Shown here: in pieces, positions 49,171-62,200 of the stretch
Layout of the letters: the number at the start of each line of letters is the position of its first letter
Position numbering within the stretch: position 1 is the first letter of the stretch
NCBI RefSeq assembly: GCF_024713975.1
Contig: NC_091098.1
Location: 15,362,316-15,426,315, forward strand
Direction: 5' to 3'
Source of the DNA: Paralichthys olivaceus
Lineage: Eukaryota > Chordata > Actinopteri > Pleuronectiformes > Paralichthyidae
DNA: 64,000 nucleotides
Notes under the pieces: model-generated
The model's database searches: none
Seen by the model: the letters and a program-made list of their open reading frames with translations, nothing else
What the model was told of the DNA's origin: nothing
Made by a program: the position numbers and the translations under genes

Positions 49171-52100
49171 TTCTTCCACTCGGTCTTCAGGCGTCGGTAC
49201 TGGGAGGACTTGGAGTGGACGAACTGCTTGCTGTATGGTGTGTTGAGCTCTCCAGTAAACGTGCTCTGGTAGGCCTTTGATACGCTGGTGCTATTGAGAG
49301 TGTGAGGCCTGCAAAAACACAAACACAGGTGAGTGGATAGAAAAATGTTATTTGACAAAAATATCTACAAATCAAATAACAAGTTTAAAAAGCTATGGTC
49401 CTCAACATTAGGGCTGTATCATTGTTGGGTTATCTACTAAGGAACTCACTTTTTTCATTTAATTTGACAGAATATGTTGCCTGCTGGGGGATAAACTTTA
49501 TAATACCTGACAAGACACAGTGCTTTAATGATTATAGACCAACCACACAGGTTTTCACTCTGTTTTATACTGAGTCAAGAACAACTTTTGCTCGAACTGC
49601 AAAGTCCAATGTCTTGTTCTGTAACGATGCCTTACCTCTTGCAGTGTGTGGGGACCTTAGCCTCAGAGCGAGCGCAGCCACTGGGATTGATCATAAGGGG
49701 AAGCTCCATCAGAGGATGTCGACCATATCGGAACTGATAGTTCTGGCAGTTCTCCACTCCAGGCAACTTAAACACAACAACACAAATGATGTTTTCTGTA
49801 CTTTTATGCACAGTAGATTCGTTTTAGGACAGCATGACTTGTGCGGCCATGTAGTAAAAGGGTTGAAAATAAATGGGACACTGCTGAAATTTCTTACCGA
49901 CTCTGTGATTCGCATGACAGCATGAACTGTGAGGCCATACAACTCCTCTCCTTTGACATGTTCGGTGAACAGCTTCAACATGGATGATTCGTCTCGGAGT
50001 TTAGCCACCTGCTGAACAACCAGGTCCCAAATCCCTGAAGACAAACAATTAGATTCAGTTAATGGTGATTGACTTAAGTAAAACATTGAGAGATATCATA
50101 TAATAAAGTGGGTCCAGTTTAAATTCTTACCGTCTGGAGTAGTATCCCGGTACTGCAGATCCTCCATGCCATGCTCCAGAACACGCACTTCAAACAGGGG
50201 GTGACCCTCATCCTCGCTGATACGGCAGCGGTAGCGACAGCGCTTGTTGGGCACACGTGTGCTCCAGTAGATGCGTGTTGCCTCATAGCCGACTGGGAAG
50301 ATAGCAGTGGGTGAGTGGAAGTTGGTCATTTGGGAGGGGAGCAACTGGCCAACAGCATGAAAGATGAGACCTCCGACACGGAACAGGTGGATACGGTCAC
50401 CTCGCTGTAAGATGCTGGCAATCTGCTTCACCTCATCACGCTCAATGTAGACACGCCGCAAGACAGCAAATGTGCTTAGTTCATCCTCACTGGGGCCTTT
50501 CAGCTTGTGCTGGGTGCACAACATGGTCTTGTCCTTGAAGAACATGCAGCGTGCCCGGATGGCACAGGCGAAGTGGTAGACGTTTGGGCAGCGCAGTCTG
50601 TTGCAGCTGTTGGTGGCACCCGTTTTCTGGCAGAACGCGCAGAGAGTCCGTAATCCACGACGCAATGCTACCTCCACATTGATGAGGGCACCCCCCTGTG
50701 TTTCATACACCTCTGTGGACCACAGGGCACAATTAAGGTGCACCCACAGGTCCACATCAATGTTAAGCAAACGGGCAGGTCCATCCGTGGCTCCATCACC
50801 TTCATCATGGCAGAAACAGCATTTACGTTTATCTCGAGGCAGCTTGTCTGGTCGGAGAGTAATGCGCAGGCGTTCCATCAGCTCAGACACCTCACGGCTG
50901 CTCTCTTTCTTAGAACCGCCCTTACGTATTGTGATGATAATCTGAAGACGCTTCCAGCGAATCCCCTTCCATTTTTTTAATTTGGGATGTACCACCTCCT
51001 CATCAGGGGACAGAGGCCTGCGCTGCTTGAGAGCCTTAGGGGAACACTCCATGGCATTGGGAGAATCTTTAGGAGGGTGAACTGGATCAGCAGTCGTGTC
51101 CTCCTCCTCCTCCTTGGTGACAAGACTCAGATCTTGATGCTCTTCAGCAGGAGCAGTGGCATCAGAAACTTCAGAAGCAGGCGCTTGATCATTGACCGAC
51201 TCCGGAGCAGCAACTTCAGACTTTGTGTCATTAGATGGTTGAGCAGCATCGATTGGAGGCACATCATCCAGGTCGGGCTCGATCTTGATCTGTACCCTGG
51301 TGGGACTGAAAGGAGCGGGGGAGGGACAAGCAGATTTTTTCGAAGGTTCAGCTTCTGTAGATGGAGCTGAGACAGATGGAGGAGGTTGTGGCGGAGATGG
51401 TGAAGGGGGTGGAGATTCCTCCACTGGTATAATAGGTAGGTGGCGCACATCCAAATCATTTACTTTGGTTGTGTAACAGTGCTGGACCGGTTTGTCGTCA
51501 TTTTCTGAGAATTCCTGGGAGAAAAAAAATGCACCCATGAAATCTGCCGCTTTCAATAAATATATAATAATATATAATAACTATGACTAAATATAAGAAA
51601 TAATTCACATAGTTCTTAAAAAATCTGTAGTGACTGACCTGTTTAATAAGTGCCAGAATGTCCACTTGTTTCTTCAATGTGCAGCCTGGTAGAGACACAT
51701 CAAACTGCCTTAGCCACTCATCCTGACTGGGTGAACTGTCCTTTGTGCACAGAGCCCCTGAAAAACAACACAATCTTACAATCTGTCTTAACTTACCCAT
51801 TACACTTAAACTCTGCTGTCAGACACAAAAACAAGTATGTGAGTGTTTCCAGAGCGGTGTCATCAACCACAGTGCCTTGCTCAGCTCACAAGCAAGAGAT
51901 TATTCACAGGTTCACACCTGTACAACAAAGTTCCTAACAAGGTGACACGACAGGACAGTCTAGATAAACAAAGTAGTCCCATACCTGACTGACCGGGTCC
52001 TTTCCCCGACTCATCCACTCCTGGAATGTCAGGGTTTTGTGGAGGGAAAGTCACCTCATAGGAACCTGGCATCCGAATGTTGAGCAACTGGGCCATGGCC

Positions 52101-55100
52101 ATCATCACATGGTTCAGTTTCTGGAGGAAAAGCCATTCCAAGGTTTTGTTAACAATCCATGTAGATAAAGAAAGGCTACAAAGAGTGAAATGATATCATG
52201 AGTTAGTACCTTGGCTGCAGCAGAGGACAATGTGAAGGTGACGGACACCTCGTTGCTTTTGGCCTTGTCCCAGTGGTTGGATGTGGAAACTACTTTGCCA
52301 TCAACTGTTTCTAATTGTTTGTTTTCTGGGAAGGCTGGAAGAGAAGTATCTTGTCAGTTAAGCAATATAAATGGATTCAAACATTAAGTGCATCTTGAAC
52401 AGCCAAATGTAATTCACAGAATGAATGTTGCAATGTTTGCAATGTTGTATATTACCGGGTATGGCAGTGCGAGGGATGAGGGGGATGATGGGGGATATTG
52501 CTCTCTCCGTCTCCTCCTCTTTAGGCTCCCGAAGGTGAGGGAAACGTGGTGTTTCATCTCCCACATTACTCTCGGGGGATGATGCTGGGATGATACTTTC
52601 TGGGGCATCCTCGTCATCGCTCTCCATTCTGATTAAAATAGGACGTGTTTATTGCCACTTAACAACATGCAAACTGTGTGGTCTGACTGACAAAAAATTC
52701 AAAACAATCATCCTGCTGTACCTGATGTCCTCATTCTGGTTATGTGGTGGGGTAGGGAGAGCTGCGAGGATGTCAACACTCTTTACCTCCTCTGTAACTG
52801 ATTCTACAAGGCAAATGATTGAGAATTTAGGACCCAGTTACTGTACAACTACATATCAAATATTCAGGAAAATCATCAATTTCATGAAAATTCCTTCATT
52901 GTTTACCCATTGGCACTTCTGCTGGCTGCGTGTCTTTCTGACCCCCAGACAGCTCCTCCCCAGGAGTCACTCCATTCAGCAGCTTGTGCTGTACGGAGGG
53001 CGGAGGTGTAGGGGGTAGGGAGGATGGGGGTGTTGGTGGGTTGCTGAGATTACTCTGTAAAGGCATAAAAGGATTTGTTCTTATTTTTTAAGAAGTATTC
53101 AACAGCAACAAATTGTAATCACAGTCTACAGCTGACAGCGAAGCACTGGTACAGCTTAGTTTTACCTTAGTGAGTAACTGAGAGTAGTAGTCTGGGATAT
53201 TGTCCAACACTGCATTTCCAAATGATCCTTTGAGCTGGGCTTTGCCGTTGGCCGGGCTGCTTCCAAAAGGGGCAAACAGATCCAGGCTTGCGGTGATTGA
53301 AGGCTCCATCAGGGGAAGCAGAGAGAGACCCTGAAGGGGACAATCAATAGTCTATATGATGAAGAACCACTCTTCAAAACATTCATGGCAAAACTCTTTC
53401 AGGAATTTAATTTTGTTTTATCCAGTCACCTGTTTGAGTTGTTTTATTAGGGCCTCAGCACTTTTACCAACTTCCTCCTTCTTATTCTTCTTCCGTGCAT
53501 TCGGCCCTCTGTCTCCAGCTGCCTTATTTGTGCGTTTTGGCTTTTGTACTGGAGCCCTTTTTGTTATAGACTGTAAGTCCTGTAAAGAGTTGAGAAAATG
53601 AATGAGGTTATTTTCCCACAAACAAGTGTGGAAAGGGCAAAATGAATGAAGTTACGAAAGAAAAACGTACCTCCATGTTTCGTGGAGTTCCTTGAAGTTT
53701 TTGCTCCAGCATTGCTAGTTTGCTGTTGATATGGCCGTTGATCTCATTGTGGATGCCTTCAGAAGGCCTCTGAGCACCAAGTTGAAGGTTCTTGGTTCTC
53801 AGGAGTTTCTGTAGTAGTTGCTGTCCAGTCTCAGATCTGGGGCCATGGGTTGCAGGGTCTCCAGCCATGTTTCCAGCATTGATAAATCTAGTGTTCCCAG
53901 AGGTTACCGCCTCACCTGTTGCTTCTCGCTTTATAGCCCCGGGATGAGCCTCTGCTGCACCATCACAGTGAACCTCCCTTGGTTCCTGTTTAATATTCTG
54001 TAGGGTCATCTTACACAACTCCCCTTCTCTGGAGCCATGTTGCATGTGAGGAAGATGACTCTCAGTAACCTGATGTGAACGTTGCTGAAAATTCATGTCT
54101 TTTTGTGGCCCATTGTGGATCGCTGCGAATGTCTGAGGTGTTTCATTGCCTGACATCTGAGTTTCTACTTTAAGCCCTGGACAATCAAGTGGACTTTTAG
54201 CTCCAGGTGACCTGAGTGGGGACGCCTTGACGTGGCTGTATGGACTCCCCCTTCCAGCCCTGCTGTCAGGTACAGAAGGCGAGGAGACATGGGATGAATG
54301 TGGTGAGCCTGGGTGGGCTGGGCTCATTCCAAAGGGACCTCTTGGAGAATATGCATGGGACGGAGAGCCCTGCATGCGGCCTGCTGCAGCTGCCATTAGT
54401 GCTTGCTGTTGGTTTTGGTTAGGAGTGGGTGGACGCATACCCATAGCTTGATTAAATGCGTGCCGTTGTGGGTCGATAGGAGAGTTAGCTAACGGCTGTC
54501 CTGGAGATGTTGGCCTTATCATACGGCCCTGGTCCATTGGGGAACGTGGCACCGGCACCTGGCCTCTCATTATATGTTGCTGCATCATTTCCCCTACTTG
54601 TGGCTGCTGTTGTCCAGGGACCATCATTCCATGCTGCATCTGAGGTGCAACACCAGGTTGTTGGCCCAAATGTTGTTGAGCGCCCACTACTCCTGGCTTC
54701 ACCATGGCTCCATATGTCATCTGTTGGCCTTCCATCCCTGGAATCTGTTGCCCGACCAGTGGCATCTGTCCTGGTGGCATGTGAGGCCTCAGCTGACTTT
54801 GCTGTCCTTGAGCCACTGACATCCGCAACATCTGTCCCTGTTGGAGCTGCCTCTGGGCAATCATAGCCTGGATATGCTGTATCTGCTGGTTTGGGGGAAG
54901 ATTGCGGAGCTGGGGATTCTGAGCAATACTAGCTGGGATGCGGATCTGTCCGGGTGGAACCCCGGGTCTCTGTGCCATCATTCCTTGCTGTTGTGCTCTC
55001 ATCATGCCCATCATGGCCTGTTGTTTTTGCTGCTGGGCAATGAGGGCTTGTTGTGGATTAGGACCCATAACAACAGGCTGTGGCTGGCTAGGATGGTTCT

Positions 55101-55732
55101 GGACCATGATCTGCTGCTGCATGCTAGGATCCTTTGACTGTTGCATGGCATTTTGAGCTGCCTGCTGTTGCTGCTGAGTTAAGAAATCAATTGGTTTCCC
55201 TTCTTCTTTGACAGTCATCAAACCTGGCTTATCAGCACTGAGGGAGCCTTGCCTCTGGAGAGTGAGTGGAAATAGTTGCTGCTGTTGCTGAAGTGCGACA
55301 GTTTGTTGGTTTCCAACCAAAGTTATTTGCTGTTCAGGAACAGACTGAGGATTTGGCTGTGCCATATAAACCTGGTTTTGATGCTGCTGCTGTTGTTGTT
55401 GTTGTTGTAACTGTTGCCTTCCAAAGTCAGTTTGATGATCATTTGCAGAGCCTAGCTGACTCATCTGATTGGGAGTGGGGGGACCACTCTGCTGAGGTGG
55501 CGTTCTTGGATCAGGGCTCAGAATACCGCCCTCTTTGGGGCCTGAGTTTTGACTGTCTGTGGATACCTGTGGCTGGGGTGTGATACTTCCTGCTGAGGGT
55601 GAGGGGCCCATCTGTGGGGTTGAGGGTTGGGAGAGCCCCCCTGCTTCTTGGCTAGGCTGACTGATCATTTGTGTTGGTTGTCTTTGCTGTGCCATCTGCT
55701 GTTGCTGGAGGTGGGCCAAATTCTTTGCAAGA

Positions 55733-55764
<32 letters not shown>

Positions 55765-56221
55765 CTGTTGTTGCTGTTGAGATGCCATCATGCGCTGAGC
55801 CAGAATGCTCTGTTGTTGAGGAGTCAATTGGACCTGAGGGCCCCTGAGGCCAGGATGACCTGGAGATGCAACCATTCCCTGCTGACCCATCATCAACTGA
55901 GGCCTCTGTTGCTGTGATGGTGCAACTGGTTGATTCCCCATAATCCCTGGTTGAGCTGCCATCATAGCTTGTGTGTGGTTAATGGGCTGGCCTCCTCCAA
56001 GGTTCTGTGGTGGTGGAGCACCAGACTGGCCTCCAACCATTCCTTGTGGAACCTGCACCATACTTTGCTGACTGGCCTGGTTGGCTAACATTCCCTGTTG
56101 TGTGCTTGCTTGTTGTTGGGCCATAAGTGGGTTCCCCATCATACCAGACTGTGGTTGAGCGATTAAGCCAGGCTGTTGATTTGGGTGTGGCATTGACTGT
56201 TGACCCATTGTCACCTGCTGC

Positions 56222-56252
<31 letters not shown>

Positions 56253-59200
56253 GCTGGAGCTTTGCCATCTGCATCCTATGCTGGAGCTGTCTTTCTTGTA
56301 GAAGCCTGGGGTCTGCACCTTGCATTCCAGGCCCCTGTGGAAAGAATCCTGGTGGAGCGCCAGGAGGAACTGGGGCCCTAGCACCGAGAGCTGCTGGAAG
56401 CTGAGGCTGGGCTCCTCCAATAAAGGGCTGCCCTTGGGGCATCCTGACAGGCATTCCACCTTGCGGCATCATGCCAAGGTGCTGGCCCATTACTGGTGTT
56501 CCTTGTTGCCCCATCATCATCTGGCCAGGTATCTTGGGAAACATGTGAGGAGGTGCCCCCTGTGCAGAATGACCTGGGGTAACAAGACCCGAGCCTTGCT
56601 GATGCTGTTGCTGCTTGCTTCTGTACTCTGCAATAAGATTGGTGTGCTCCTTCTGCTGCTTGCGCACCTAGAACAGAATCATTTAAAACTGATATTAAAT
56701 TTCATATCAAGATGCGAACTGGTGGGTGACAAGTTGGAAAACTTGTCAAAAGTCAGATTCTTTCAAATCTACATACCTGGTCAAGCTGTTTTTGAATTTT
56801 GCTTTGCTCCTCTGTTACCAACTTGAGCTTCTCTGCATCTGCCTCAGCAAACTCCCTGCCAGCTTTCTTAGCAGTGCGTTGTTTTGCACATAGTGCCTTC
56901 CGTGACTTGCGGTGAACTCCAATCTGTTCCTCCAGAAATTTTAACTGCATTTGGAGTAACTGCTGAGTGTGAAGAAGCCATTCTTCATATTGGTGCTGCT
57001 CTGCATCATCTGTGAGAGAAGATAGCAAGATATAAAAGGGTATGTGGATGGCAACATAGCACCTTTCCAAATGATCAAAATTTCTATTTATGGGGAGTAC
57101 TGGTGGAACATACTGATGATTCCTTGCACAAACTGTGGAGGGTTAGGTCTTGACTGGGTGGGATCACTCGTTTCTCCCTCCTAAACAAAGAAGAAATGAT
57201 AAATATAAATCTTTAATATAACATGTAAAATTATATCAAATCACTGTTGCAAAGCAAGACAACGTACCTTTGGAGGTCCAGATATAAGTTGACCTGGATC
57301 TGTACCTGGGGCAGAAGCCAGCCTTTGAGCAAGCAAAGACACTTGTTGTCTGAGAAGAGAGCAAAACATTTACAACTTACTCTACAATGATCTTTAAGGG
57401 TCTGAAGTTTCCAAATTACAGTGTAGTATTATTAATTAAGCTGCAAAACCATAGTATTACCACCATACAACAGCATCTATCAGACATTAGACAGCTAATC
57501 TTTGGCACTGGAGATCCTGTAATTTAACTGTTTAGTACAAAATCCCATTTAGATATTGTTGTTTAAATGTTTTTGGTAAAGGTCATTGTCCAATGTCCAT
57601 CACCCAATACCAACTTGGATTGATTCTTTTGTTGGATTATTAATTGGCATGGATGTATTCAATAAAATTGTTATGAAATGGGTTCTCCATTCTCAAACAC
57701 AAATTATTCTTAAAAAAACATTTTATAGGAATGCATTTTAATGTCTGATTTTTACTGGCTTTAAAAGATGTTTGATAATATATGTTCTTTTGTTATCTTT
57801 AGTTTTGGACAAGCAGAGAGTCTTGAACAAAGAAAGTTCATTTGTCCGGCCACCTGAAGGCAGCAGAGGCCAAGAGTAAGTACATTACTGACACACATCC
57901 AGCAGACACTATAATTTGACATTAAAATTTAGTACAATATTCACTCTCCTCAGTGGAGCATTTACTAGCTATAGTCAGAGCCCTAAGTTTACCAGGCGGT
58001 AGCTACTGTAAGACATTTCACTGCTATACTGCACTAATGTTATTCTGTCAAAAACCTTGGCCATTTTCAACAGCCTCTCTGTTTTTTTTTAATCTTTCCA
58101 GTGAAGACATGCTCTGCGGGGTTTCAGCAATATAACTACAAATGTTTACAGATGGAGAAGCTGAAGATCTATTTTAACATTTTTTTGCCCATTTAAGGTT
58201 TTGCATAAATCATAAAACTGTTAAAAGAAAACATATGGCCAAAACTGTAAAAATGTCCATCCAATGGAAATTTACCTGTTAATGCCAGGTGGACCAACCA
58301 TTGGATCTTGTGCCAAGACTCTTTTGATTCCCTTAAGTGCCACCATTTTTGCCTTGGCAATGGGGTCCATGATGTCATCAGTAGCAAATTTGTCTAAATC
58401 TGCAGTGAAAGAACAGAAAATCTGTTGTTATTGCATGAAACGAACATCATGACAGAATAAAGTAAGTGATAAGCTGAGTTCCTTACCTTTATCAGGGAAG
58501 AAATTGTTGGTCAGAGGTGACTGTTTAACCACTGGCTGTGGCTGAGGTTGATGACCGAGCCCTGTATGGATCCCTGGCTGCCCCATCCTCATCATGGCTT
58601 GCTGCTGTGCCATTGCCATGTGAGGTGGAGGTGCCATTCCAGGTCCCATAAGCCTTTGCTGCTGTTGTGGCATGTGTGGCGCACGGGGTACCATCCCTGG
58701 CTGAGCCATCATTCCTTGAGATGGTGGACGTTGATGGTGTGGTAACATTATCTGTCCAGGTGCCTGTGGGTTTGGCTGTTGGAAATGAGGAGCCATGCCT
58801 CCCTGGTGGAGGGAACTGAGCTGTTGTTGCTGTTGCTGCTTTTGTAGTTCCTTCTTTTCATGCTCTAGCAGATCCTGTATGAGAAGAGGCAGTTCCCCAT
58901 CTAAAGAGCTCTCTACCTTTGCCAAATCTACAGCAGGGGAGTGATGCCCCCCTACATCAGGTAGCCCCAGTGGATCATCACCAATATCTGCATGTGGAGC
59001 AGCTGGAGGGAAAGGCAATGGGTCAGCTTGGTCTGGCAGAGGGTATTGAAGTCCCCCTAATCGAACAGAACTAAGTGTAGCAGACTGGTTTCCTGTTTGG
59101 TTGGGCCTGGCTGATGTTGTGGTCCCACCAAGAAGCATAGACACAGCCTCTCCCATTTCATCTTTCACCACCGTCTGTCCTGGCAGCAGCTGAGGGGTAA

Positions 59201-62200
59201 AACCTTTGTCTTCTATTTTGACTTTGGAGATATCAGCTATTTCTGCAGAGGGTGGCAGTTTGGTAGCAGAACCAATTGTGGTGGCTGTTGTGAGAGACTT
59301 CTGCTCCCCTTTAGCTTTTCCTTCCACTTTAACTAGCACTGATCCAGAGGGGGGATCACTTTCTGCTTCTACCAGCCGCAGCTGCTCTGAGAAGACATCC
59401 TTTGGGTCTCCTTGGTCCAGTTCAGGGTCAGTGTAAGCCAGCAAGTCAAACTCATCACTGTTAAGCAAGTCGTCTAGATGTGGATCATTGGTTTCAAGGT
59501 TGTCCAGGTTTCCCAAGTCATCATCCCCTTTGTCAGGATCCAAGTCTAGAGCCAAATCATCCTCATCCTCCACACCTCCATCTCCTGGAGCCTCCCCAAG
59601 ACCCTCAAGATCAGGCTCTGGCAGTTCCACACTGTTTTCAGCAGCAACAGTCTGGTGCCCTGTAACCAGGCCAGACTGTGGAAGCTGATGCTGCTCAGTG
59701 CTTGGATTATTGGGATTGGAAGTAGCCTGGGGCTGCAGGTGGGGCTGTTGTGGTACTGGGCCTGCAGACTGCTGAGGCAGTAAAACTGACAGTCCACCCT
59801 GCTGTAACCCCAGTTGTGACTCACCACCCCCCCCTGTTTGAATGCCTCCAGCTTGAGCTATGGCATGTTGCTGAACATAAGGTGATGCCATCTCTTGCTG
59901 TGGAAAGAGACGTGGTCTGGACTGGGGTCCACGAGGCATAAACTGGGGTCGTAAGGGTAGCCTCTGTGAGTTGTGCCTCAATTCAATGAACTGTGGGGGT
60001 CCTTGAGCCATTGGCTGCATCGTCTCCCCTCCATGCCCTGGTATCATGGTGTGAGGGTTACCCATGCTCTCCATACCCTGAATATTCATGGCAGGGTTGT
60101 GCCTTATACCAATAGCTTCCATGCCAGGCTGGGGGAACCTCCTTGGACCCGGGGCCTGGCCCTGCCACTGTTGAGGGAACGGTGGACGGGCAAACATGCC
60201 CTGAGGTCTGGTGGGCCCTGGTGGCCTGAAGGACAAAAATGCACAGAAGATTTTTAAAACTGATTTAAATTGAAAAGTGTTGATTGCATTACAGAATTGA
60301 ACATATAGGCTAAGAATAATATGGGGTGCTAGATTTTTCTTTGGGATTAAATGATTTGTTCGATAAGCACTTTACTCTTCTGGCCCCATTTCATTCAAAT
60401 ATTATTTCCAGTAATAACTATGTTTTAGAAATGTTTTGATGTTAATATAGGTACCGTCATGCTATAATTGCCACCTGCTGAAATGAACAGAAGCTCAGGT
60501 TTCCTAGGTTACCATTATTTTAACAGTGCAGGAAAGTCAAATCCTACCATTCAATAGCAATTGTAAATCTGCTTCAAGAAAGCACTTACCTTAGTGCATT
60601 AGGATCCATGATGGCAGGGGTTCCTGTAGGTGGTGGGCGGATGAGCTTGTCCTCCATTCCTCCAACAGCCATTGGCATCTTCCCTGCCACAGAAGCCTGA
60701 GGTCCAACAGTGCTAGCAGCAGCAGTGCGATCCTAAAGCAAATAAAAACAAGAAAAGGTAAATGTTCCATTATGTTTACTTTTCACCATTCAACAAAGAC
60801 CTTAGAATACAACTCTAAGACATCTTCTCAACTGCTGTAGCAAAGTGTAGCATTTGTTATGTTGGTGGCATCCTGTTTAAGACGTGTACCTGTGGATAAG
60901 GTGGGGGTGCTCTGTGGACTTTGTTGTCTTGTTGAAAGGCCCCCATCTCTCCCCCAGACCAACCAGGGGACACACTGCCGCCAGCAGCCGCAGCAGCAGC
61001 CGCCTCCTTCTCTTGTCTAATGGAATTTCTCTGCATTTGTTGTCTGATTAAGAACTCCCTCAGTCTCTGGCGCTAAAAAAACCCAACAAAGCACAGATAA
61101 ACAAAACACCTGAGATAGTGCACAGAATGACTGCTTACTGACTGATAACTTACCTGTCTGTGCTTCTCCAGCTCAGAGGGGCTAAGGCCTACCAATGTAG
61201 GGTCTTGCACTGCTGACATATCAGGCATTTCTTGAGTGCCTTGCAAAGATGGCTGATGAGGTGTGTCTGAAGGACGGACAGCTGGTTGTTCTTGAGATCC
61301 AGAAGGAGGGGGGACCCTGGAACTGAAGCCGTCTGCCCCCATAGTCTGCTGAGTATGCGGCTGTTGTTGCTGGAGCTGACCCTGCACCAACTGACTCTGC
61401 TGTTGAGTTATGTGGAGGCCCCCCGGGCTGCGGCTGAAATTAGGAGCTGCTGATGGTTTACCAGAGAGAGGATCCCCTATTGAACTGTTTGTGAGGTGGG
61501 CAGCAGGTGCCTGGTTGGGATGAGGTGACCCTGTATAACTTGCTGTTCCCTCTGGGGCAACAGAGGGAGGACGAGGGGGTTTGTGGATAGTTGCAAAATG
61601 GTCTCTAGATTGTGGCCTTGGAGGTGGCTGAGAACAAGGATCTGGGGATTGGAAACGTTGGGTAGCTGGTGACTGGACATTATAAGCATCATTAGATAGT
61701 CCACCAGGAGTATGGGGAGACTGTGAGTTGCCCTGAGACTGCGGGCTGGAGGGCACTCTTGAGCATAGTTCCTGTTGTACAGGTTGTCTTTGGAGTCCAA
61801 GAGAACAACCGTCACCTGACTGCGGTTTCGGAGTTAGCGGTGACTGAGAGTGGGGTTCAGAAAAAGGGTGGGAGGGAGACTTCCTGTAGCCTTCAGAAAG
61901 GTGGTTAGGGGAAGCTCCAGGATGAAGTGCGCCACCCTCCCCTTGGTGCACCCGTGGCGTCATAGGTGCCTTGAATAAACCATCCCCAGACTCCAACATC
62001 CCAGCAGGGGAGCCAGAGGATAGGTCAGGTCTCCCAACAGAAGACGAGCGTGGAGAAGGTGCACTCATATCAGCCCTGTACTGTCCTGTGCTTGCAGGTG
62101 AGGAAGCCATTGCAGAGGGTGATGGGGATGAACCATACTCTGGTCGCCCCATCCCTTGTTGGGTTCTGAAAGGGTCTCCATAGTGAGTATTGTGGGGTGG

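Noticed and set aside
54507..56826. Several plus-strand frames of 80-170 codons opposite kmt2d
   Set aside because: They are antisense shadows of Gln-rich coding sequence (CAG/CAA reads as CTG/TTG), giving Leu/Val-rich frames.
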